Position numbers and translations under genes: made by a program. Shown here piece after piece: positions 22,572 through 34,361 of a DNA stretch of 64,000 nt. The notes beneath the pieces were generated by a model that saw nothing but the letters and a program-made list of their open reading frames with translations, searched no databases and was not told the DNA's origin. Position 1 is the first letter of the stretch. Every line of letters starts with the position of its first letter. Source of the stretch: Acheta domesticus (Eukaryota > Arthropoda > Insecta > Orthoptera > Gryllidae); the NCBI GenBank assembly GCA_031308135.1, contig JAHLJT010008756.1:74817397-74881396 (forward strand). The letters are read 5' to 3'.

Positions 22572-24380
22572 TTGTTAGGTCTTACAACATCGGGGTGAAA
22601 CTTGAAAGTCGAAAAAATTTTCCGTTTTTCGCGTTTATCTCGGAAACTAAGCGTCGTAGCGCGAAAACGGACAAAATCCATGATCACAACATACGATCAG
22701 GTTTTTCGCGATTTTCTCGAAAACTAAGAGTCGGATCGAAAAACGGACTTCACCAGTGAATTCGCTATGAAATTTCGTGTTATGTCGCACAACATCGGGG
22801 TGAAACTCGAAACTCGAAAAAATTTTCTGTTTTTCGCGTTTATCTCGGAAACTAAGCGTCGTAGCGCGAAAACGGGCAAAATCACAACATACGACCAGGT
22901 TTTTCGCGATTTTCTCGACAACTAAGAGTCGGATAGAAAAACGGACTTCACCAGTGAATTGGCCATGAAATTCCGTCCTAAAACGCACAAAGTTGGGGTT
23001 CAATTCGAAAATCAAAAATTTTTTTCCTATTTTTGCAAATATCTTGGAAACGAAGCCTCGGAGCGATAGTAGAAAAAATTTGAAGTCACAACCTACAATC
23101 ATGTTTTTCGCGATTTTCTCGAAAACTAAGAGTCGGATCGAAAAACGGACTTCACCAGTGAATTCGCCATGAAATTCCTTGTTAGGTCTTACAACATCGG
23201 GGTGAAACTTGAAAGTCGAAAAAATTTTCCGTTTTTCGCGTTTATCTCGGAAACTAAGCGTCGTAGCGCGAAAACGGGCAATATCCATGATCACAACATA
23301 CGATCAGGTTTTTCGCGATTTCCTCGAAAACTAAGAGTTGGATCGAAAAACGAACTTCACCAGTGAATTCGCCATGAAATTCCGTGTTAGGTCGCACAAC
23401 ATCTGGGTGAAACTCGAAAATCGAAAATTTTTTCCGTTTTTCGCGTTTATCTCGGAAACTAAGCGTCATAGCGCGAAAACGGACAAATCCATGATCCCAA
23501 CATACGATCAGATTTTTCGCGATTTTCTCGAAAACTAAGAGTCGAATCGAAAAACGGACTTCACCAGTGAATTCGCCATGAAATTTCGCGTTAGGTCGCA
23601 CAACATCGGGGTGAAACTTGAAAGTCGAAACATTTTTCCGTTTTTCGCGTTTATCTCGGAAACAAAGCGTCGTAGCGCGAAAACGGCAAAATCACAACCT
23701 ACAATCATGTTTTTCGCGATTTTCTCGAAAACTAAGAGTCGGATCGAAAAACGGACTTCACCAGTGAATTCGCCATGAAATTCCTTGTTAGGTCTTACAA
23801 CATCGGGGTGAAACTTGAAAGTCGAAAAAATTTTCCGTTTTTCGCGTTTATCTCGGAAACTAAGCGTCGTAGCGCGAAAACGGGCAATATCCATGATCAC
23901 AACATACGATCAGGTTTTTCGCGATTTCCTCGAAAACTAAGAGTTGGATCGAAAAACGAACTTCACCAGTGAATTCGCCATGAAATTCCGTGTTAGGTCG
24001 CACAACATCTGGGTGAAACTCGAAAATCGAAAATTTTTTCCGTTTTTCGCGTTTATCTCGGAAACTAAGCGTCATAGCGCGAAAACGGACAAATCCATGA
24101 TCCCAACATACGATCAGATTTTTCGCGATTTTCTCGAAAACTAAGAGTCGGATCGAAAAACGGACTTCACCAGTGAATTCGCCATGAAATTTCGCGTTAG
24201 GTCGCACAACATCGGGGTGAAACTTGAAAGTCGAAACATTTTTCCGTTTTTCGCGTTTATCTCGGAAACAAAGCGTCGTAGCGCGAAAACGGCAAAATCA
24301 CAACCTACAATCATGTTTTTCGCGATTTTCTCGAAAACTAAGAGTCGGATCGAAAAACGGACTTCACCAGTGAATTCGCC
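22572..24380 (+). repeat. 607-bp higher-order repeat block
   Basis: Three consecutive trimers, each about 606-607 bp, are almost identical. A larger 1213-bp unit is shown by the variant word cctaaaacgcacaaagttgg at 21764 and 22977, with an older copy at 19319. Confidence 0.85.
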
Positions 24381-25249
24381 ATGAAATTCCGTGTTAGGTC
24401 GCACAACATCGGGGTGAAACTTGAAAGTCGAAAAATTTTCCGTTTTTCGCGTTTATCTCGGAAACAAAGCGTCGTATTGCGAAAAAGGGCAAAATCCATG
24501 ATCACAACATACGATCAGGTTTTTCGCGATTTTCTCGAAAATGAAGTGTCGGATCGAAAAACGGACTTCACCAGTTAATTCGCCATGAAATTCCTTGTTA
24601 GGTCTTACAACATCGGGGTGAAACTTGAAAGTCGAAAAATTTTTCCGTTTTTCGCGTTTATCTCGTAAAAAAGCGTCGTAGTGCGAAAACGGGCAAAATC
24701 CATGATCACAACATACGATAAGGTTTTTCGCGATTTTCTCGACAACTAAGAGTTTGATCGAAAAACGGACTTCACCAGTGAATTCGCCACGAAATTCCGT
24801 GCTAAAACGCACAAAATTTGGGTTCAATTCGAAAATCGAAAAAATTTTTCCTATTTTTGCAAATATCTCGGAAGCGAAGCCTCGAAGCGATAAAAGAAAA
24901 ATTTTGAAGTCATAACCTACCATCATATTTTTCGCGAATTTCTCAAAAATTAATAGTCGGATTAAGAAACGAACGTCACCAGTGAAATCGCCATGAAATT
25001 CCGTGCTAGAATGCACAATCTTCAGGTTGAATTCCAAAATTGAAAAATTGTTCCTGTTTTTGCAAGTATCTCGGAAACGAAGTCTCGAAGCGAGAAAAGA
25101 GGCAAAATGTGAAGTCACAACCTACGATCTTGTTTTTTCACGTTTTTCTCGAAAATTAGGAGTCGGATCGATAAACGGACTTCACCAGTGAATTCAACAT
25201 TAAATTCTGTGTTAGGACGCAGAACATTGGGGTTGAATTCGAATTGGAT

Positions 25250-25553
25250 TAGGGTTGAATTTCATTGCGAGTTCACTAGTGAAGTCCGTTTTTCCATCCG
25301 ACTTTAATTTTCTAAAAATTTGCGAAAAACATGACCATAGGTTGTGACTTCAAATTTGGCCTCTCTTCTCGTTCCGAGCCTCCGTTTCCGAAATATTCGC
25401 AAAAATAGGAAAACTTTTTCGATTTTGGAATTGAACCCCAATTTTGTGCGTCCTAGCACGGATTTTCATTGCGATTTCACTGGTGAAGTCCGTTTTTCTC
25501 TCCGACCTTTAATTTTCGAGAAATTTACGAAAATCCTGATCGTAAGTTGTGAC
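25250..25553 (-). repeat. Inverted monomers at the right edge of the satellite
   Basis: From about 25250 the units read on the opposite strand (for example actagtgaagtccgttttt and gcgatttcactggtgaagtc). About 1.5 monomers are inverted before the array meets the LINE at 25553. Confidence 0.85.
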
Positions 25554-26090
25554 TCTCCGTACCATTGCTTGCATTGAATCTTGTAGCACTTCCGTTATTC
25601 AGAAGGATTAAATCATCGTAATTATCAAGCCATTCTTTAATCGATTTACCCCTTCCATCAGTTCTTTGTGAACCCCACATGATATTATGGCGGTTAAAAT
25701 CTCCCACTACTATGAATGGTTTAGGGAGTTGCGTGATAATATTGTCAAGTTCGTGAATATTCAACGTTTGGCTATTTGGTAAGTAAATATTGCACACAGT
25801 CACCACTATATTAAGCTTAATCGATACGGCCGCGGCTTCTAAGGAGGTTTGTAGTGGGATATTATGATTAAAACATCTTGTTTCACAAAAGTCGCAACTC
25901 CCCCACTTGCAATTAGAGCATCTCTTCTATTGCAGAATACACTTTTGTATCCACGTAACTGAGTACATGAGTTGCCTTTAAAATTGGTTTCTTGCAGGCA
26001 GAGAATTTGGGGGCTGAAGTCGTTGATGAGAATTTTTAGGAAAGACATTCGGGAGTGGAAGCCATTACAATTCCATTGGATAATATCCAT
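25554..26090 (-). pseudogene. I-like LINE ORF2, endonuclease domain, truncated
   Basis: The start codon at 26088-26090 opens MDIIQWNCNGFHSRMSFL, the N terminus of an AP-type endonuclease, with LCLQETNFK holding the catalytic Glu. A frameshift near 25855 is followed by VTVCNIYLPNSQTL, VVGDFNRHNIMWGS (the GDFN motif) and SATRFNASNGTES. At 25553 the sequence changes abruptly to satellite, so the rest of the endonuclease and the whole reverse transcriptase are missing. The motif style fits the I clade. ORF2 begins about 30 bp after the original ORF1 end. Confidence 0.8.
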
Positions 26091-26121
26091 TAAGAAATGT
26101 AGAAAATAAATGAGCGTAGCA

Positions 26122-27438
26122 TTAGACTGAAGACGTCTGTGATGTATCCATGTCAGTCATCACTGCATCAAGTTTTTTGATAATTCTCGAGCATCTATTT
26201 TTCACACCACGGTTTGGTAGTGTTTGGTGAACATCTCATAACATTGCCGTTACTGCTGCAAAATCATCTGTGAATTCCCTGGCAATTGTCACAGTACAGT
26301 TATTACCTTTCGTTCTGTCAAAGAGACTTTGGAGTGTATTTAGATTTAATGGGTGATGAACATTGGGGGATTCTAAGATGGCTTTAGTATCAGACCACGA
26401 CTGGTCAACATTTTCAGAAGAGGTTTTCACTTTTTTCTTCTTTTTGGAGGGATGTTTCTTTATTTTTTCTTTATTCTCCGCAGTTTTATCTTCCATGTCA
26501 GAGGTTTCCGAGTTACTGTCAATCTCGCTATCTGTTTGATTGCTAATCAGATCTGTATTCGAGCTTACAGTAGATAACGGTCTCTTTAATCTGACAGCGT
26601 TGCAAGAAAGGTCAACGTCCGTTGAGTTTTCATTTGAGGCAACTAGGTTTCTCACGGTCGGCTCGAGGGGAGGAGAGGTAAGTAGAGGGGGAAAGCTGTC
26701 AAGGTCAAGGTTAGGGCTAGAACTTTCGTTCGGTTCGCTCTCGGGAAGCGTAGGTACAAATGCATTGGGAGAAACATTATTAGAATGATCAAAACTCTCA
26801 TTATTTGATTCTGTGATTTCTACTTCCGTAGGGAGAGGTAGGGTATTAGTTAATTGGGAGTTACATGGATTTGGGCAGTTTTTAGCAATGTGGCCCTGAT
26901 TTTTACACAAAAAACAAATAGGAAAATCAGGGGTTACATATATCCAATGGGGGACATTATCCATAAACACTTGAAATGATTCAGGTAATTTATGTTCATC
27001 ATCCGGTGAAACAAATGTTTGGCGGCGAAAACTGAGGATGTGGCTCAAGTTGGGATTATTAAATCCAGCACGAAGAAATGTTAACGGTACTACAGTTTTA
27101 ACACCGAATGTTAGTAATGCTTCTTCAATCACTTGACGCGGTATACTCGGGCAAACATTTGACAGAATAATTCTTTTGTTCCTGGAGATTAATGGTCTTA
27201 TGGGGAATACTTGATTAGCCACAACAATGTTCTTATGATTGTAGACTAGATCATCTGCGACATCTTTGCTGGATAGGTACACACAGAGTCTGTTGTTTGA
27301 TATTTTCGAAGCAAACTTAATATGAGAAGGATTAACTTTAGTTGATAACTTTTCAATAATTTCTACTATTGGTGCACTATTTGCCGATGATAGCATTTTC
27401 TTTCTTTGGAAAGAGAGATTGCATGGTAACTTTAGCAT
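26122..27438 (-). pseudogene. I-like LINE ORF1 (gag-like, CCHC knuckle)
   Basis: The open frame of 400 codons reads from 27438 down to a TGA at 26236-26238. The same frame continues past the TGA for 37 more codons (DVHQTLPNRGVKNRCSRI and on) to a TAA at 26122, so the TGA is probably a nonsense mutation in an ORF of about 438 codons. It has an RRM-like N-terminal half, one zinc knuckle (CFLCKNQGHIAKNCP, about residues 175-190), a Ser/Pro/Asn-rich middle and a Lys-rich basic stretch (HPSKKKKKVK). The protein would bind element RNA. It is followed by ORF2 on the same strand. Confidence 0.8.
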
Positions 27439-27527
27439 AGTTAATGGTTGTCTTACTGTTCTGGTCTCCTGAAGATTGATGAACTTGAGAAGGCTCCATG
27501 ATGATCACGAAAAGAACTTTTCACTTA

Positions 27528-29166
27528 CAGTGGTCCACATAAATATTGGGACACCCGTAAATTTGCGAATATTATGCCGAAACATGAATAAGAGGAAAAT
27601 ACTTATTTCATGTAAACTCTAATTTGAATATAGTCGAGTGTGAAGAGAGGGAATACCAGTAAAATAATTTATTTCAACAATATATTATATCGAAATTAGT
27701 AATTTTAATATGAAAGGACCAAGTTCGACATCAACAAAAGTATTGGGACACTGAATGTCAGGATAATTTGAGTGCAAAATATGGAGATGAGTGAGCGTGG
27801 GAAAACGGAACAACTTTCCGAAACCTTGAAAAGGGTTCAGTTACTTCGTTGGTTGCGTGGGAACCAGAAGGAAGGGCAATGGTGCACAGAAGAAAAAATG
27901 TTAGCTTTAATACGCGTCAGTTGGTGATATTCCAGCATGAAAAAGGAAACAGCATCAGAAAAATTGCGAACATGTTTCGAATGAAAAGAACAACAGTGTA
28001 TAATATTATTAAACGTACAAAAAATATGACAGGATTGAATATAAATGTCAAACGGGGCGTCCTAGAACATTTTCTTCCACAGAAGAAAATTACATTTTAA
28101 GAAAAATTAAGAAAAACCTTTTATTACAGCGACACAGATTACTGCTGAAGTGGAAACTGAAATTGGAAAACGTGTGCATCCCGAAACTGTTTGGCCTGTT
28201 TTGCACAGAGCCAATTTCCACAGCAGAATCGCCAGACGAAAACCGCACATCAGTGCAGTTAACATCAAGAAAAGAATAGTGATCGCGAATGACCACATTC
28301 TGAAAGACGAAGACTCGTGGAAACGGACGATCTTTGCAGACGAGAGCAAATATAACTTGTCTGTGTCGGATGGACGAAATACCGTGTGGAAGAGGCCCAA
28401 TGAGGAGCTCCGAAAGATTAATGTTAAACCGACAGTAAAACACGGCGGTGCCAGTGTAATGGTTTGGGGGTATATGGCAGCCAATGGAGTGGGGGAATTA
28501 GTGTTTTTGGACAAAATTATGGACCAACATGTATACTTAAACATTTTAAAGGACAATCTCAAGAAGAGTGCAGAAAATTTAGGACTTTCTGGGTTATTTC
28601 AATTCTACCATGACAATGACCCAAAGCACACTGCCCACCTGTGAAGCTGTGGCTTCTTTATAATTGTCCCAAAGTGCTCCATCCTCCTCCACAAAGTCCA
28701 GACATAAATCCCATTGAACATCTGTGGGCAAAATTAGAAACTGAAATACGCCAGAGCCCTATTGTTAACAAAGAACATTTGAAACAACGAATACGGGAGG
28801 AGTGGGGGAAGATTTCCTCGGATTATACCCGAAAGTTAGTAGAAAGTATGCCAAAAAGGTTCAAAGATGTCATTAAAGCTAAAGGTGGGCCCACAAGATA
28901 TTAGTACTATTTTATTCAAATTTTAGTTGTAAAAATTACCAGTGTCCCAATAATTTTGTTGAAGTGCCAAAGGAGCAAATAGTTTTGTGATATGTGAATA
29001 CAGACTTTATTTTTTAGATTTGCTTGCTTTTTTTAATACTATCATTTATGTGATAATTCTTCGTTATTTGGTTTCATCATTAAAGTGTTTTATAACATTA
29101 ATAGGATTTTTTATTGAAGGATATATTACAAAATTGCCCCTGTCCCAATATTTTTGTGGGCCACTG
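27528..29166 (+). mobile_element. Tc1-like transposon with IR/DR ends, 1639 bp
   Basis: It is bounded by TA at 27526-27527 and 29167-29168. The outer inverted repeats (27528-27553 and 29141-29166) begin CAGTGGYCCACA and contain AATATTGGGACA. Matching inner repeats lie about 200 bp inside each end: aacaaaagtattgggacact at 27733 and its inverse at 28940-28961. Two direct repeats per long inverted end is the IR/DR layout of some Tc1 elements. It lies just upstream of the I-like ORF1, probably inside that element's 5' region. Confidence 0.9.
27781..28904 (+). pseudogene. Tc1-family DD34E transposase, frameshifted
   Basis: The N-terminal helix-turn-helix is readable as FNTRQLVIFQHEKGNSIRKI followed by RMKRTTVYNIIKR. 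It is joined through damaged sequence (about 28040-28150) to ETEIGKRVHPETVWPVLHRA. The catalytic part has IFADESKYNL (first Asp), YHDNDPKHTA (second Asp) and, after a one-base frameshift at about 28641, SPDINPIEHLW (Glu). The spacing between the second Asp and the Glu is 34 residues. It ends at 28904. The protein would excise and integrate the element at TA. At least three frame breaks make it nonfunctional. Confidence 0.9.
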
Positions 29167-29252
29167 TAGTTAAGCAATATCACTTCATGTAACAATCCTC
29201 CACTTCTACCACGTTTAACATTACACTGACAACCACTGAGACAGTGAACGCT

Positions 29253-29352
29253 NNNNNNNNNNNNNNNNNNNNNNNNNNNNNNNNNNNNNNNNNNNNNNNN
29301 NNNNNNNNNNNNNNNNNNNNNNNNNNNNNNNNNNNNNNNNNNNNNNNNNNNN
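29253..29352. other. Assembly gap, 100 N
   Basis: Exactly 100 N bases, the usual placeholder for a gap of unknown size. The 5' end of the I-like LINE and any following exon could be missing here. Confidence 0.99.
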
Positions 29353-29570
29353 CCATACTTTTATCAAGGAAACCCTAACCAAACTTTGTTGAGATAAAGA
29401 ATCCTACTTGATATGCTATAACTACATGTAATCAACGAAATGTAGGGTAAGAATAAGAATTACATTTCAGTTTCCAACTTTACATTGGTTACAGAACACA
29501 AATTCCAAACCAATTGCAAGCTTTCTAAAACACAGTAAATAGTGTCAAGGTGTATTTAAATAATTACCTT

Positions 29571-29745
29571 TCCTGCGTTTGAGGTACTATCCAAATTTCC
29601 AGCTTCGACAAGTATATGGGTTTTAATAAGATCGACAAGTACTTCAATTTCCAAGTTGGAAAAACGAACAGCTCGTTCGCGTTCACGCTCCATCATCCAA
29701 AAAGCTCTCTGAAGATTAGGTACATGTCTTCTTGTGCCTTCAAAA
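29571..29745 (-). CDS. Putative exon with a Myb/SANT-like domain start
   Basis: Minus strand: an acceptor-like ttttgaag precedes the exon and a good donor, GGAAAG|GTAATT, ends it. The peptide includes TRRHVPNLQRAFWMMERERE and RFSNLEIEVLVDLIKTHILV. The second stretch resembles the first helices of the Myb/SANT-like DNA-binding domain of zeste/NAIF1-type proteins, in which a Trp-containing helix would follow in the next exon. The first base pair completes the phase left by the donor at 37075. It could be a host transcription factor or a domesticated or transposon-borne Myb protein. Confidence 0.45.
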
Positions 29746-29769
29746 TACAAATATATTGTTAATTTTTTT

Positions 29770-30740
29770 CATCCGATAATCAGCAATATAAGTCAGTGGT
29801 TTGTGTCAAAACCGGTGTTTAAAAAAAAGTAATTGCATACACCGTTTATTTCATAAAAAATTACACACTCAGTCTCCGTGGATTGTACGGAGTATCATTA
29901 TCTACACTAGCGAAATCATCGCGCATCTCGAGACGAAATCACAACTCTCCGCACTTTTTGAGCATTTCGCAAATATCATTTTTCAAATGCTTAAGTTAGT
30001 CCACCCTGAGGACCTTGTGAGAAAACGTTGGCATCACTGGTCCGTTTCCATAGCAATACGTATCGTGACAAAAGCAGCTGAAAAGCACTGCCACGGCGAG
30101 AAATAATCTCCAGTCAAAATCGGAACCCAGATGCTCATAGGTTAACTTAGTAAATACCACGGTGGTTAATACTCAAGTGTGAGAGAAGTCGAAAGAGTCA
30201 ATGCTCAAGAATAATTCGCAGGCGACAATCACCCACGAGCAGAGTGGAGTCTAACTAACCTAATGTATTTAAGACAGTTGACTCTTCACTATGTTTGTCC
30301 AAAGTTGGTGACGAGGCTCCAAGCTCGGCTTTCACGATTTAAATTGGAGATGAAAAATTCCAAGAAGTAAACAAAATTTTCTGAAACTAATAATTTTAGC
30401 GTGTTCCAAAATGTACAAGCTAATATATTTCAGTATGAAGGCAAATACTTTAAAAATCACAGAATGGAGAACTAGGTTCTTCTCTCTCATAAATACGGCA
30501 ATTGATCCGCACAATCATTTTCCTGGAAACATTCATTTAATACTAGTTAAGAAATTTCAGGGAAATGTTGCTTTCGTCAGACATTTTTGTCCACACAAAA
30601 TCCTATAACTTTTTCTTTTAATCCTTTCGTTACCATTCGTTTTTCTCGTGATCTCATGGTATGCAAGTTTTAATGTTGCTTTCTTTATACAGAGCTACAA
30701 TTTCCACAATGTAAACAAGATCCCTCAATTATAAATGAAC
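29770..30740. other. AT-rich sequence, no gene seen
   Basis: Small frames only, with no recognisable motif, splice pair or repeat. Confidence 0.45.
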
Positions 30741-31189
30741 ACGGACCCGGCAGAGGCGGGATTTCGGATCTTTCCTTGGGGGGGACAAATTTGGGCGCTA
30801 TTGTGAACACGAAAAATTCGTTTATATGAATGGTTTTAATTAATTGTGCTGTAACTACATACACTGTTTTCAATTTTATTAATTATTTAGTTGATTATTA
30901 TTGAATGTTATTAATTAGATTAGATGAACACAGAAGTGACAATCCTCATTGTTATTTGAACGGTCCGAACTGTAAATTCAACAATATATTTTTCTCAGTG
31001 AATCATATATCAAAATTTTGAAAATTTGTATTGTTTATTATGATCAAAAATGTTTATACATAACTGTAGGATACATATTTTGAAATCTACATTAATAAAT
31101 TATTTTCATTAAAATGCAATCTTCTGTGCAAGGTGATAATATGAGCCTCCACTTTTATTTCGACTTCAGTGCGCATGTACATTAAATTT

Positions 31190-31925
31190 TGTCTTATAAA
31201 GTTTATTGAAAACACAACAATTTTCTGTAAAAATGAGCTCAAATTTCTGCATTTTCAGAAACACTTAAACACCGTTTTCTCAAAAACGGCTCCAAATTTT
31301 TTTCTTCGAACTTTTTATAGGGATAATGCTAATTGCAGTGTTTAAGATGGCATAAAATTAATTTTGCTGCATTATTTTGTTTCTTCAATAATTACACAAA
31401 TGTAATTTTGTTGAAATGTCTTTAATATGCACATTATCGGCGATTTGTATACATTATTGCATTTGTGAGTGGCAGATTCACACGACTTCATATAAAGCTT
31501 TTCGAAATCGAAATAGTTTTCTGTAAAAAAGCGCTTTTCGCATTAACACATTTGTGAGTGGCAGTGCTTGAAACGACTTCCAGTAATGTGTTTCGACATT
31601 TCAATGGCTTTCTGTGAAAAAGAGCTTCAAAGTTTGCATTTACAGTAACGCTTAAACGCCATTTTCGTAAAAACGGCCCCAAATTTTTCGACGAAATTTT
31701 CCGTTTAGGACGAGGTTTTACTCTTCAATAATATTCTTAAAGTAGTTTTTCGGTTCTGCCATTAGGAAACCGAAAAATTGAGCAAAGGTGAAAAAATGTT
31801 CGGGCGGCGATTGATGGTTGTTGGCATAAGGATGGGGCCCGACCGAAAAGTCAGCCCCGACCAAAGAAATTAGGAAATTAGCTACTACGAGAAAATCTGT
31901 GCCATTCTGTAGCTCCACTAGTTCC
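31190..31925 (+). repeat. Repeat D, 3' half, inside the hAT element
   Basis: It contains three of the internal ggctccaaattttt units and ends gccattctgtagctccactag, followed by T. Confidence 0.7.
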
Positions 31926-32463
31926 TTTTTGTTTTGGCCCTAGAATTTTTGGTGTCATCTAAAACAAGTTGTAGTGTATGTAATACAAGCCAGTTTAAGT
32001 TTGGGGCTCATACGTATATATACGCTCGTATATGCACCATAGTTCGGGGCTCGTTTTACAACCATCGCCATATTAAAATTCTGCAAACTAAAATCGGTCT
32101 ATGATAGTTCGAAATTACACATTGAATGCATAAAAACAACGTTTAAAACATATTGTATTTCATTCGTTAAAAATCAGAATCGGTCTAAGCGAACTCAGCT
32201 CTAATTAAAAGCCAAAGACATAACCTTCCAAAGCTTTTAGAACCGAGAAAACACGAACACCTCTGTTTCACATCAGCTCGCATATACAACTGAACCACAA
32301 AGCTATATTAGCAAATTGCTCCTGCTAGAATGTTTGCGATATATGAAAAGATACCAAGGGGGCTCATAATATGTGAATGATTCATATCACCACCTTTAAC
32401 TCTATCTACATCTAATAAACGGGAAATATTTCTTTTTGAGAGTAAAAATTTGAGTGTTATGAC

Positions 32464-33500
32464 TAGACCTCAGAATTTTACTCACAAAAAAGGTTTGATT
32501 TTGGCACCTAAAATAGGCAACAAAATAACAAAATTAGGCACTAAAAGGTATTAAAATCGACGTTTGAGGCACTTAAAATAGGTTACAGAATGACTAAGTC
32601 TGACAAAAAATAGACTGAAAAAGTTATATTTCTGGCATGTAGAAATTGTCTCAAAAGGATTAAATTAGGCAATTTTTATTATGCAGGAAAAAGTATTTTT
32701 ACATTTATGAAAGAGATTACAAGCATATTTTCTTCACATTCATAATTAGCAGTATAGTAGGCCTATATAATCAATATTTTCTCCAAATTTTCTTCAATAA
32801 GGCTGTCTTGTCTATTAAAATAATTTTTAAGGCTGAAAATGAACTTTTTACTGACAGATTTATAGGAGCAAACGAATTTAGTTACATTGCTCATGCTCAT
32901 GTCTCCTGGAACTTTCTCACTCGTCCCATCTTCCCACCCCCAAAAACGTGTACCACACGACCCATTTAAACAGTGAACAGTATTTTGTGATATACGTCTG
33001 TCTGAGAGTAGGCTTTTGCCAGGCCTATCTGTCGCTTTCCTAGACTGGACTTCGCAGACAACGCGCTGCGGCGATAAGCCTCAACCTGCCAACAGCGCAG
33101 CTGCATCAGGAATGGGTGCAATTGCCCAAGAAGTGCATGCTGATCGGAGACGAGCGTGAAACATCCTTATTATGTTGACTTGCAGGGCTTTTTTGTGCGT
33201 TATTTTGAGTGAAAGATTTCGGTGCTGTGTTCGATCACACAATATTTGCATTTCGGAAAAGTTTTTGCGTTTCCGTTAAACGAATTTCAAAATTTAGCAT
33301 TTAAAATACTATCGTTTTCACTCTTTCGAAATCACTTATTTTAGGCAAACATATATTAAAATAGACATCAACCGCCCTTTTTAGGACATTTTAGGCATAT
33401 TAGATGCTTTCAGTACATCTATTTTCTCATGATTCGTAAACATTTGCAATTATTTTTCACAACATTCTAAATAGGCATTTGTCCTAAAATCAGAGGTCTA
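32464..33500. mobile_element. Nested hAT element, 1037 bp
   Basis: Inverted ends TAGACCTCWGAWTTTA are flanked by a perfect 8-bp duplication GTTATGAC (32456-32463 and 33501-33508). The subterminal regions carry several aaataggca/ttaggcac words. No transposase was found. A related end (TAGACATTGG followed by taggcac words on the complement) occurs near 56084. Confidence 0.85.
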
Positions 33501-34361
33501 GTTATGACTCATGATTTTAGGCATTAAACTGTTTAATTTCCAAGTAAATAACGATTAAAAGCAATATACAATTGAAAGAGGATTTATTAATAAGGGATAT
33601 TCAAAATAACACTGGACACTATCCCGCGCGTTTTATACTGAACTAAAGTTCACCAATTTATTAATGTATATTATTCGCTCCGCTTAACAAAATTATTGTT
33701 TACTTAATTATTATTACAATTCTTCTCAAAATACAGAAACAAATAAATAGTTTATATATAAATTTGAAGATTTGCGAAATGAAGTGAAATTTATATTTTT
33801 TTAATTTGTCCCAAGATTGGGGGGGGGGCACTTGCCCCCCCTTGCCGCCGCCCCCCCCCCCCCCGAATCCCGCCTCTGGGAACCGGGTTAACCCTTGCGG
33901 AGGCTCCAGTGCTGACTTCGTGTGGCGGGCTCATAATTCTGATCACTCGATTATCCAGTTATAGCTTAAGGAAAGAAAAAAAATCAAAATTCGATTTTCT
34001 ACTCAGAGAGTAATGCCAAAATGTCTGTTAAGAAATAATTTGAGTGCGACTAATGATACTTTTCGAAAGAAAGAAAAAAAAAGCATAAGAACTTATTTGT
34101 GCATACTTGGAATCAGTGGTAAGATTTAAAACATTACACAAAATAACTACGCCTGTTATTTATTATATTTTCTATTTATGTGCATAAAATCTACAGGAAC
34201 AAGTTCTGAATAATAAGAATTAATAGAAATATTTATTTTCAAAATACGAGTTTACAATTCATTAATTTCAGAGGAAAGAGGAGAGACTTTCAATCTAATG
34301 TTTTAGTTTTCGGTTATGTTAACATAACATTTCTTGTCATGCATTCATTAACAGAAGCTCT

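Larger units (their letters stand above)
16440..25553. repeat. Tandem satellite array, ~200-bp monomer, ~45 copies
   Basis: A 9.1-kb array of monomers about 197-208 bp long. Anchor words recur once per unit: cttcaccagtgaattcgcc, gtttatctcggaaac and tcgcgattttctcgaaaact. Nearly every unit carries an EcoRI site (gaattc). Edge monomers (16440-16800 and 24760-25250) are more diverged than central ones, the pattern expected from unequal exchange. A variant-monomer marker, ttgttaggtcttacaacatc, lies at 19521, 20129, 21359, 21966, 22572, 23179 and 23785, giving a 3-monomer higher-order period of 606-608 bp. Minus-strand open frames of up to 276 codons run across monomers, but they are simply repeats of the unit. 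Confidence 0.97.
30751..33878. mobile_element. hAT-type element, 3128 bp, non-autonomous
   Basis: Inverted ends CAGAGGCGGGATT are flanked by 8-bp duplications ggacccgg (30743-30750) and ggaaccgg (33879-33886), which differ at one base. The ends carry G or C homopolymer runs. No transposase frame is present. A repeat D fragment and a second hAT lie inside it, so it is older than the second hAT. Confidence 0.8.

Noticed and set aside
17832..24404. Long minus-strand open frames (up to 276 codons) with repeated EFHGEFTGEVRFSIRLL peptides
   Set aside because: They follow the satellite period exactly, both strands show frames, and the frames break wherever monomer length changes; they result from stop-poor monomers, not genes.
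16440..25553. CRISPR array
   Set aside because: The monomers are contiguous with no unique spacers, and the setting is eukaryotic.
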